A DNA stretch of 64,000 bases. It comes from JAJPXI01 sp051867655 (lineage in GTDB: Bacteria; Bacillota; Clostridia; Oscillospirales; Oscillospiraceae). The stretch is taken from positions 15,115-79,114 of the forward strand of contig JBJDYV010000106.1 in NCBI GenBank assembly GCA_051867655.1, read 5' to 3'. Below, piece by piece: positions 58,206-64,000 of this stretch (position 1 is its first letter; each line of letters opens with the position of its first letter). The notes below the pieces were generated by a model. It made no database searches. It was not told the origin of the DNA and was given only the letters and a program-made list of their open reading frames with translations. Both the position numbers and the translations under genes were made by a program.

Positions 58206-60761
58206 ATGAAAAAGAGACTGATTTCCCTGGCACTGGTACTGGCCCTGGCAGTCACTCTGGTCCCCGCCGCCCTGGCCGCTGAAGCGGACGCGGGAGACAA
58301 GGTCCTGCTGGTTCAGGCCAACGATTTTGATCCCACCACCGATACCAACGACGGCATCTACATCGCCGAAGTGACCGACCAATACTTCGAGGGCGGCGTG
58401 GAAGCCGGCATGGAGGCCCTGCTGGAGGCCGGTCAGGTCTACCTGAACGGCATTCAGATCCCCGCCGACCCGGAAACCTTCACCATGAACGGCATGCCCG
58501 CCATCTGGCAGAAGGAGGACGGCCACTGGACCTGGCAGGCCCACGACAAGCTGAACGCGGACAACGAGGAGAAGATCCCCCACAACGGCGACTACAGCTT
58601 TGAGTTCGCCCGCCGCCGGTTCGTTCTGGCGGTCTCCGCCCTGCGCGGCATGACCACCACCATCACCGCCGAGAACGGCGCTGAGTACGCCACCCGCGTG
58701 GACTTTGTGGTCAAGAGCGGCGGCCAGGTGGAGAAGATCGTCGTCAACAACGACGGCACCACCACCGTCTGGGGCGTGCCCGTGGACGCCACCAGCTACA
58801 ACACCGACGGCGGCCCCAACGATGTGGAGCCCCGCACCATCCCCACCAAGAACTTTGATCCCAAGATCAAAGAGGGCGACACCGTCCTGTACTGGTACGA
58901 CACCGAGGGCTGGCACATGGAGCGCTGCGTCCCCGTCGTGGGTCTGATGGACGCCACCGACCATTTCAACATCAAGGTCAACGGCGTCACCTATTCCGAC
59001 GCCCTGATCGTCCGCTACAACATGCAGGCCGGTTCCCGCCCCTCCCAGTTCATTTCCGCCACCAACAATCTGGGGCTGAAAGAGATCCCCGTGACCCTGT
59101 GGAACACGGAGACCGGCTATGTGGTCGGCATCAGCCGCATGGACAACGCGAAAGAGGCTCTGGCCGCCGGTATCGCGTACTGCGATGAGCTGATGGCGAG
59201 CGCCGCGATCGTCGCCAGCGACGACGGCGTGGGCGTCCCCGTGGGCGCTTATTACGCCTCCCAGGCCAATGTGGACGCGTTCTATGCCAACTATGAGAAC
59301 GCCAAGGCCGTTCTGGCCAACCCCGACTCCACCAACGCCCAGATGGACGCCGCCACGCAGGCTCTGGGCTCCAAGCTCAGCGGAAGAAACGGCCTGGTCC
59401 TGAAGACCTCCGGCGACCTGGTTGCCTCCCTCGACACCCAGCGCGTGGGCGGCGGCGGTATGGGCAGCGCCGTGGGCATCTGCGACTATCCCCAGTATTT
59501 CGACGAGAAGGGCGTGATCGGCGTCGTCGAGGCGGGCAATTTCTACATCAACGACTTCCAGGTTCCCGCCAACCCCGATGAGCTGGCCGCGCTGGGCGAG
59601 GACGGCTTCGTCGTCAACAGCGGCGCCACCACCCTGACCGCCAGGGACGGCAAGTACCTGGTGGACGGCAAGAAGGAATTCACCGAGTATGCCGACGCCA
59701 TCAAGGCGCTGGTCAACGACGAGCTGCCCGGCGGCCTGCACATCGACCTGTATGACACCAAGGGCGACGGAAAGGCCGACGTTGTCAAGCTGTGGTACAC
59801 CGAGGGCCTGATCGTCAACGGCATCTCCCGGGACGCCGACGGCAACTACATCCTGTACCGCGGCGATCTGGAGCGGGTCCCCTCCCACGCCGGCCGCCTG
59901 TATGACGCCGACAACTTCGGCAACATCCTGGGCGAGACCGTCAAGCCCGAGAACTTTGACGCCTCCATTAAAGAGGGCGACGGCGCCATCTTCTACCGGA
60001 CTCCCGACGGCTGGATCGTGAAGAAGGCTGTCGAGGCCAACGGCATCTTTGTGGACGGTGTGGACCACGACTTCTATCAGATCGACGACGTGAAGTACAC
60101 CGACACCATGAAGTACTCCCGCGACAACCTGATCGTGGCCCAGCGCAACGGCGAGTTCGCCAACGCCCACACCTACTTCGGCTTCAAGAACAACGACAAG
60201 GGCATCAAGGTCAGCATGTGGATGGACACCTATTCCATGTCCCCCATCGGCATCACCTCCAACGAGAACGCCAAGGTCTTCCTGGCCGACGCCATCGCCC
60301 AGTCCAAGGCCAAGCTGGCTTCCGTCACCCTGACCGACAAATCCACCGCCGAGCAGAAGTTCGCCTACGCCGCCCTGGAGGAGGCCATCGAGCTGGCCGA
60401 GGCCACTCTGGCCGACGCGGACAGCTACAACAGCGAGTATGACTTCTACGTCTACTACCTGTACCTGGCTCAGGCCGGCACCGGCAGCGACATCGGCGCG
60501 GCCTTCTCCGGCTTCTTCACCAACGCCGAGTTCGGCTGGGAGCGCATGAACGCCTATCCCGGCTTCGACGCCCTGTTTGCCAAAGAGGAGCCCGCTCCCT
60601 CCGGCGACACCTACACCGTCGCCGCGGGCGACTGCCTGTGGAACATCGCGGCCCGCTTCTACGGCTCCGGCACCCAGTTCGGCAGGATCGCCGAGGCCAA
60701 CGGCATCAAGTCTCCCTACACCATCTACATCGGCCAGGTCCTGACCATCCCCGCCAAGTGA
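58206..60761 (+). CDS. Exported LysM protein with two diverged copies of the novel repeat domain
   Basis: An 851-residue exported protein: signal peptide ending AALAA, two diverged copies (about 35-395 and 405-760) of the domain also found in the protein at 53,429, and a C-terminal LysM domain (about 800-851: YTVAAGDCLWNIAARFYG) that should bind peptidoglycan. Shared marks include YFEGG, VYLNGIQIPA, NFDPKIKEGDTVLYWY, SRPSQF, IPVTLWNTETGYVVG and, in copy two, NFYINDFQVPANP. AAAAAGGAG and the signal peptide favour ATG 58206 over upstream starts. It diverges from the response regulator gene, suggesting direct control. Confidence 0.8.
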   Translation: MKKRLISLALVLALAVTLVPAALAAEADAGDKVLLVQANDFDPTTDTNDGIYIAEVTDQYFEGGVEAGMEALLEAGQVYLNGIQIPADPETFTMNGMPAIWQKEDGHWTWQAHDKLNADNEEKIPHNGDYSFEFARRRFVLAVSALRGMTTTITAENGAEYATRVDFVVKSGGQVEKIVVNNDGTTTVWGVPVDATSYNTDGGPNDVEPRTIPTKNFDPKIKEGDTVLYWYDTEGWHMERCVPVVGLMDATDHFNIKVNGVTYSDALIVRYNMQAGSRPSQFISATNNLGLKEIPVTLWNTETGYVVGISRMDNAKEALAAGIAYCDELMASAAIVASDDGVGVPVGAYYASQANVDAFYANYENAKAVLANPDSTNAQMDAATQALGSKLSGRNGLVLKTSGDLVASLDTQRVGGGGMGSAVGICDYPQYFDEKGVIGVVEAGNFYINDFQVPANPDELAALGEDGFVVNSGATTLTARDGKYLVDGKKEFTEYADAIKALVNDELPGGLHIDLYDTKGDGKADVVKLWYTEGLIVNGISRDADGNYILYRGDLERVPSHAGRLYDADNFGNILGETVKPENFDASIKEGDGAIFYRTPDGWIVKKAVEANGIFVDGVDHDFYQIDDVKYTDTMKYSRDNLIVAQRNGEFANAHTYFGFKNNDKGIKVSMWMDTYSMSPIGITSNENAKVFLADAIAQSKAKLASVTLTDKSTAEQKFAYAALEEAIELAEATLADADSYNSEYDFYVYYLYLAQAGTGSDIGAAFSGFFTNAEFGWERMNAYPGFDALFAKEEPAPSGDTYTVAAGDCLWNIAARFYGSGTQFGRIAEANGIKSPYTIYIGQVLTIPAK

Positions 60762-60800
60762 TTGGGTGAGGACACTCTCTCCCTGGCAGGCTGAAACAAG

Positions 60801-60836
60801 AACGCCGCCGTTCCCGTTTTCGGGAACGGCGGCGTT
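60801..60836. terminator. Bidirectional terminator
   Basis: A 16-bp perfect stem (60801-60816 with 60821-60836) around TTTT, between the convergent LysM protein and membrane protein genes. Confidence 0.9.
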
Positions 60837-60848
60837 TTCAATGCGAAG

Positions 60849-61415
60849 TCAGGTGGCGGACTGCTGGCGGGCCTTGATGTCCTTGCGGAACAGGACCTTG
60901 AACAGGGTGCGCACCAGGGGCTGGATGAAGAACAGCTGGGAGAAGAAGGCGAAGGGGAAGTTGAAGCACACCAGCTTCACCCAGTTGGCCAGGAAGGTCA
61001 GAACGTGGAAGCCGGCGTAGTACGGATAGTACAGCAGGGCGGCGATGAAGCTCATGGCCGGGCACATCAGACCCACGGTGGCGCAGATGATGGCGGTTTC
61101 GAACAGGACGGGGTGGGTGGTGCGCGGGTCGAAGTTCTTCGCGGCCAGCTTGAAGGAGCAGGGGCTGCCCATGACGTTCTCCAGTAGGAAGGCCAGGCAG
61201 AACTCCGTCAGCACCACCGCCCAGATGGGGAGGTAGCGGCCGAACATGTACACGCCGCCCTGGGCGTTGATGGCGGCCAGGACGCTGCTTGCGTGGTTGA
61301 TCTCCATCAGGGTGGAGCCGTTGACGACGTACAGGCTGTAGAACACGTACCCGTGGACCGTGAAAATCACGGAGAGCAGGGCAAAGATCACGCGCTGAAA
61401 GTGGTTTCTTGGCAT
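60849..61415 (-). CDS. DUF2798-like membrane protein
   Basis: A 188-residue protein with four membrane helices (about residues 9-30, 57-77, 95-125 and 135-165). The first pair (FALLSVIFTVHGYVFYSLYV) resembles the DUF2798 family, as does the second (GLMCPAMSFIAALLYYPY), giving a two-unit arrangement. AAAAAGGAGAA precedes ATG 61415. The 265-bp divergent region upstream contains an AT-rich palindromic stretch (ACATGTGTCATCATGT) that could be an operator. Function unknown. Confidence 0.68.
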   Translation of the reverse strand: MPRNHFQRVIFALLSVIFTVHGYVFYSLYVVNGSTLMEINHASSVLAAINAQGGVYMFGRYLPIWAVVLTEFCLAFLLENVMGSPCSFKLAAKNFDPRTTHPVLFETAIICATVGLMCPAMSFIAALLYYPYYAGFHVLTFLANWVKLVCFNFPFAFFSQLFFIQPLVRTLFKVLFRKDIKARQQSAT

Positions 61416-61607
61416 ACGGATTCTCCTTTTTGCGCACAAAAAAACACACATAGTTCCCCGATAAGCCCAACCAAAGAATCCATGTTCCGTGATCAGATTT
61501 ACGTACCGAGGTACTACATGTGTCATCATGTGCGATATAAAATTTACCGTATCAAATTATCATAAAACCGCTAAATTGTCAAGTTCCGGAAAAGGGGCGC
61601 GCCGCAC

Positions 61608-61636
61608 TTGCGGGACGGGGGAAAGTATAGTATGAT
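61608..61636 (+). promoter_or_regulatory. Promoter of the TraX-like gene
   Basis: TTGCGG (61608-61613) and TATGAT (61631-61636) are 17 bp apart, about 45 bp ahead of the start codon. Confidence 0.5.
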
Positions 61637-61680
61637 AAAGGCGAAAACCGTCGGCAAAGCGGAGAAGGAGGCGTCATGCC

Positions 61681-62424
61681 ATGGAGCAGAAAAGGCGTTT
61701 TGAGGTCACAAGTCTGGCGCTGCACATTATGGCCATGCTCTTCATGCTGTGCGACCACCTGTGGGCCGTGGTGGTGCCGGGCCAGAACTGGTTGACCTGC
61801 ATCGGACGCATTGCTTTCCCCCTCTTTGCCTTTCTGATCGTGGAGGGATACTTCCATACCAGCAGCCTGAAACGGTATGTGGGCAGGCTGCTGCTCTTTG
61901 CGGTGCTGTCGGAGATCCCGTTCAATCTGGTCATGGGCAGCAGCATTCTGTATCCGCTGCACCAGAATGTGCTGTGGACGTTTCTGATCTCCATCGGCCT
62001 GATCTGGCTGAACGAGAAGGCAAAACGGACGGGTCGGCTCTGGGTCCGCATCCTCGTGGGGGTGGGGACCGTCCTGCTGGGGTACCTGCTGGGCATCCTC
62101 ACCATGGTGGACTTCCACTGTGGGGGCGTCCTGACGGTTCTCGTTTTTTACTTCTTCCGGGGCCGGAAGTGGTGGAACTTCCTGGGGCAGCTGGTGCTGC
62201 TGGCGTACATCAATCTGGAAATGCTGGGCGGGCTTTCCTATGAGGTCCGGCTGTTCGGCGGCACATTTTATCTTACGCAGCAGGGGTTTGCCCTGCTGGC
62301 TCTGCTGCCCATCTGGCTGTACCGCGGGAAACAGGGGCCGCACAATAAGCTCCTGCAATATGGCTGTTACGCCTTCTATCCCGCCCATCTGCTGATCCTG
62401 GGCCTGATCCAGGTGCTGTCCTGA
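61681..62424 (+). CDS. TraX-family membrane protein
   Basis: A 247-residue protein with about eight hydrophobic segments, belonging to the TraX family named after the F-plasmid pilin acetylase. In Firmicutes the family is chromosomal and not linked to conjugation. Typical features are the opening HIMAMLFMLCDHLWAVVV, RIAFPLFAFLIVEGYFHT, SEIPFNLV and the closing YAFYPAHLLILGLI. AAGGAGG stands upstream. Probable acyltransferase-like activity at the membrane, substrate unknown. Confidence 0.87.
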   Translation: MEQKRRFEVTSLALHIMAMLFMLCDHLWAVVVPGQNWLTCIGRIAFPLFAFLIVEGYFHTSSLKRYVGRLLLFAVLSEIPFNLVMGSSILYPLHQNVLWTFLISIGLIWLNEKAKRTGRLWVRILVGVGTVLLGYLLGILTMVDFHCGGVLTVLVFYFFRGRKWWNFLGQLVLLAYINLEMLGGLSYEVRLFGGTFYLTQQGFALLALLPIWLYRGKQGPHNKLLQYGCYAFYPAHLLILGLIQVLS

Positions 62425-62466
62425 GGAGAGAAAAGCCGGAAATCCAGAGACATGCGGAAAAAACTC

Positions 62467-62494
62467 TTTACAAGAAGAAAAAATATGGTATAAT
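62467..62494 (+). promoter_or_regulatory. Promoter of tRNA-Ala
   Basis: TTTACA (62467-62472) and TATAAT (62489-62494), 16 bp apart, with the mature tRNA beginning 27 bp after the -10 box. Confidence 0.7.
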
Positions 62495-62520
62495 ACTATA
62501 GTCCCTGTTTCAGAGACTAT

Positions 62521-62596
62521 GGGCCTGTAGCGCAGTTGGGAGCGCGTTCGGTTCGCATCCGAGAGGTCGAGGGTTCGAATCCCTTCAGGTCCACCA
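62521..62596 (+). tRNA. tRNA-Ala (CGC)
   Basis: A 76-base cloverleaf including the encoded CCA. Acceptor stem GGGCCTG with CAGGTCC holds the G3-U70 pair that marks alanine tRNAs; D stem GCGC/GCGC; anticodon stem TTCGG/CCGAG with loop TTCGCAT, anticodon CGC; T arm GAGGG-TTCGAAT-CCCTT. It stands alone, followed by a terminator. Its last 21 bases plus flank are repeated 166 bp downstream. Confidence 0.96.
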
Positions 62597-62764
62597 AAGA
62601 AAAAGGCACCGCTTTGGCGGTGCTTTTTTCTTTGGTAAACCGGATGAGAACCCGCAGGGTGAGATTAGTGCCGCCCCGAGAAAGCAAGCTTTGCGCCGCT
62701 TGATCGGCAGGCGGCACTGATGCAAGCGAGCGAAGCGAGTCGCAATCCCTTCAGGTCCACCAAA
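62578..62764 (+). repeat. Direct repeat of the tRNA-Ala 3' end (att-like scar)
   Basis: AATCCCTTCAGGTCCACCAAA occurs at 62578-62598 (end of the tRNA gene) and again at 62744-62764. Duplicated tRNA 3' ends mark integration by tyrosine recombinases. Only 145 bp, including the tRNA terminator, lie between the copies, so any element here has been deleted or its cargo lies beyond. No integrase gene is visible. Confidence 0.75.
62598..62634 (+). terminator. Terminator of tRNA-Ala
   Basis: GCACCGC (62606-62612) and GCGGTGC (62617-62623) pair around TTTG, followed by TTTTTT. Confidence 0.88.
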
Positions 62765-62850
62765 ACAAACAAGTCTCAGTGGGAGTCACTTCATATTGTC
62801 CGATTTATCTCTTCAATATAAATTTATTATATTTTTCCCAAAGCAAAAAT

Positions 62851-63052
62851 TCAACAGGAAGTATCCCCTGCCTGATGCTCTTTCCATTCCTCAAATACTC
62901 TTTTCCCTTCCTCGCTCTGGTAAAACTCCTGCAATTTCGGCAGCAGATACCGGGCAAGGGATTCGATCACATAATCGGGGATGTTGTTTGGAAATCCATC
63001 GTTTTGAGCACGCACTTTTGATACGCCCCTTCGTGGGTGCGCTGCTGGGTGT
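62851..63052 (-). pseudogene. Fragment of a mobile-element protein
   Basis: On the minus strand the sequence reads THEGAYQKCVLKT, then after a frame change NNIPDYVIESLARYLLPKLQ, FYQSEEGKRVFEEWKEHQ and a stop at 62851. This resembles the C-terminus of a small protein common in clostridial elements. No start codon is found upstream. It lies just beyond the duplicated tRNA end, consistent with element debris. Confidence 0.5.
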
Positions 63053-63127
63053 ATCAGTCATCTGAAAAGTATAGAGCAGCGGCGGAAGTTATCAGATTTC
63101 ATCTGGATGTAATTCTGAGAATTCAGA

Positions 63128-63190
63128 TCACCCCCGAACCATGGCCAGATCCAGCGCGGCGGCATGGACTTTATTGAGCATCTTGCTCAT
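63128..63190 (-). CDS. Very short possible peptide
   Basis: Behind GGAGAGG an ATG at 63190 encodes 20 residues (MSKMLNKVHAAALDLAMVRG). It could be the surviving N-terminus of a deleted gene rather than a functional peptide. Confidence 0.3.
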   Translation of the reverse strand: MSKMLNKVHAAALDLAMVRG

Positions 63191-63215
63191 GGGGGATCCT
63201 CTCCTTACATCAAAT

Positions 63216-63305
63216 TCAGTTTACTTGCCTGCGCTTTTGGACAAGGACGGCCACAGCGCCGATCACGAGGGCTGCCAGAGCGGCAGCGAAAAATTTGTTC
63301 TTCAT
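63216..63305 (-). CDS. 29-residue single-helix membrane peptide
   Basis: AAAGGAG lies nine bases ahead of the ATG at 63305. The peptide MKNKFFAAALAALVIGAVAV plus a basic tail (LVQKRRQVN) is one membrane helix with a charged end, like small membrane regulators or type I toxin-like peptides. The gene starts 46 bases after the end of the next upstream gene on the same strand. Confidence 0.55.
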   Translation of the reverse strand: MKNKFFAAALAALVIGAVAVLVQKRRQVN

Positions 63306-63350
63306 ATCCAGGGGCTCCTTTCTTTGACTGTGCGGCAAACCAAGGGCGGC

Positions 63351-63752
63351 TTATTTCATCAATTCCTCGCAGAGCTTTATGATCTCAGCTTCCACCTTTC
63401 GGCGCCGCTTCTTTGCGGCACAGCTGTAGATCGGATACGCCAGAAGGAACAGGATCAGTCCGACAACGGCGATGACCGTTCCCGACACAAAAAGATCCTT
63501 TCCCTGAACCAGGGAAATTCCGGCCCCATGCACGGCTGCGCCGATCACCCCGTCAAGAAGCGCGGCGGTGCTGGCGTACCGGGTGACGCTGTGATCCAGC
63601 TTGCGCAGACGCTCCAGTTTTTCCTCTTCCGCCGATGGAGTCCCTTTGCCCTCTTCCTGCGGCAGGTATCTTTGATAAATTTCCTTGACTTCTTTCTGCT
63701 GCTCGGCGGAAAACACATACGTCGAGTCATAGGTTTCGGTCCTGTGTTTCAT
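63351..63752 (-). CDS. Small membrane protein of unknown function
   Basis: A 133-residue protein: a charged helical N-terminal half (VFSAEQQKEVKEIYQRYL) and two membrane helices (about residues 66-84 and 90-112), with a basic KKRRRK tail and a final helix. ATG 63752 follows AAAGGG. It probably forms an operon with the 29-residue peptide downstream. No family recognised. Confidence 0.65.
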   Translation of the reverse strand: MKHRTETYDSTYVFSAEQQKEVKEIYQRYLPQEEGKGTPSAEEEKLERLRKLDHSVTRYASTAALLDGVIGAAVHGAGISLVQGKDLFVSGTVIAVVGLILFLLAYPIYSCAAKKRRRKVEAEIIKLCEELMK

Positions 63753-63859
63753 AACCCTTTCAGCTCCTCGCTGCACTGTTTATATGCGTATCATAGCCGG
63801 GCAACGTGAACAAAAGCTGAACCGAACATGAAGTTCGCGTTCATCCTTTGAAAAAAGAG

Positions 63860-63890
63860 AAGGCATGGGCCGATTTTCGGCCCATGCCTT
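63860..63890. terminator. Terminator-like hairpin
   Basis: AAGGCATGGGCCG (63860-63872) pairs with CGGCCCATGCCTT (63878-63890) around ATTTT, with an A-run on the left (a T-run for the minus strand) and TTG on the right. Confidence 0.75.
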
Positions 63891-63928
63891 TTGTACAGGG
63901 ATCGCTTTATATTTTTAATATTTTTAAA

Positions 63929-63964
63929 GTAAGCGTAAAACCAAACGTAAGCGTAAAACCAAAC
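63929..63964 (+). repeat. 18-bp perfect tandem repeat
   Basis: GTAAGCGTAAAACCAAAC occurs twice head to tail near the window edge. What it precedes lies outside the window. Confidence 0.8.
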
Positions 63965-64000
63965 GGCGCATTGAAGTGAGGCAACGAAAATGAGAGAATA

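Noticed and set aside
1..64000. CRISPR arrays, rRNA genes and insertion sequences with transposase
   Set aside because: No repeat-spacer pattern, rRNA core sequence or transposase motif was seen. The tandem repeats found have at most two copies, apart from the coding repeats.

Overview
The window looks like the chromosome of a GC-rich, endospore-forming member of the Clostridia, most likely Oscillospiraceae (Flavonifractor/Lawsonibacter-like). This is inferred from the AGGAGG-type ribosome sites, sigma-A promoters, a CIRCE heat-shock operator, a SpoVT homologue, lipoprotein signal peptides of the LxLAAC type, an SLH-anchored surface enzyme and Clostridium-type mobilisation genes. Species cannot be decided from the sequence alone.

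Left chromosomal flank (1-14.9 kb): a promoter-to-terminator stretch with no obvious gene (candidate ncRNA); a ZIP metal transporter; htpG under a sigma-A promoter and a perfect CIRCE operator; an ArsR / permease / Cys-rich thioredoxin operon; a lipoprotein alkaline phosphatase followed by a YibE/F membrane protein; a MerR regulator plus methyltransferase facing a 3-hydroxyacyl-CoA dehydrogenase whose promoter has the 19-bp spacer and dyad of MerR-activated promoters; a secreted tannase-like esterase with SLH motifs; and a deleted TSUP permease.

Central region (14,916-44,833): the main result. The gene for the sporulation regulator SpoVT is split after Gly-Asp-Pro (codons 31-33). Its first 33 codons lie at 14,826-14,924. 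The remaining 150 codons (from the shared GDP) lie about 29.9 kb away, fused in frame to the end of a large serine recombinase (43,067-45,286). The two breakpoints share exactly GGCGACCCG. Joining the ends of the inserted DNA gives a quasi-symmetric attP with arms matching at 17 of 20 positions, and excision would restore a 180-residue SpoVT. This resembles the skin-type intervening elements of sporulation genes. From the left end, the element carries a winged-helix-like small protein and a two-repeat protein with an in-frame stop; an AAA ATPase and a membrane protein; the remnants of a type III restriction-modification system (mod start at 19.5 kb, res end at 35.5-36.8 kb); and, between those remnants, a cassette of two ECF sigma factors fused to a membrane segment and exported domain, followed by surface lipoproteins built from GLUG, DUF5050-like, LRR and RCC1 repeats. 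Then come a mobilisation module (RepA-like ATPase, oriT-like region, MobC, a relaxase interrupted by TAA, an overprinted membrane protein), a double three-hairpin structure, a RhuM-family protein and the recombinase.

Right chromosomal flank (45.3-64 kb): a Na/Pi cotransporter; a structured leader ahead of an ABC-type metal/cofactor binding lipoprotein and a Crp/Fnr regulator; a membrane-anchored LytM peptidase (SpoIIQ-like) behind a hairpin that covers its ribosome site; a TetM/EF-G-like GTPase fused to a Rae1/YacP-like NYN nuclease domain; two large exported proteins built from one uncharacterised repeated domain, flanking a two-component system; a TraX-like protein; tRNA-Ala with a duplicated 3' end nearby; and small membrane proteins.

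A recurring theme is nested hairpins: an outer inverted repeat enclosing two to five perfect inner hairpins, at 11.7, 41.7, 44.7 and 47.3 kb, with unrelated sequences.
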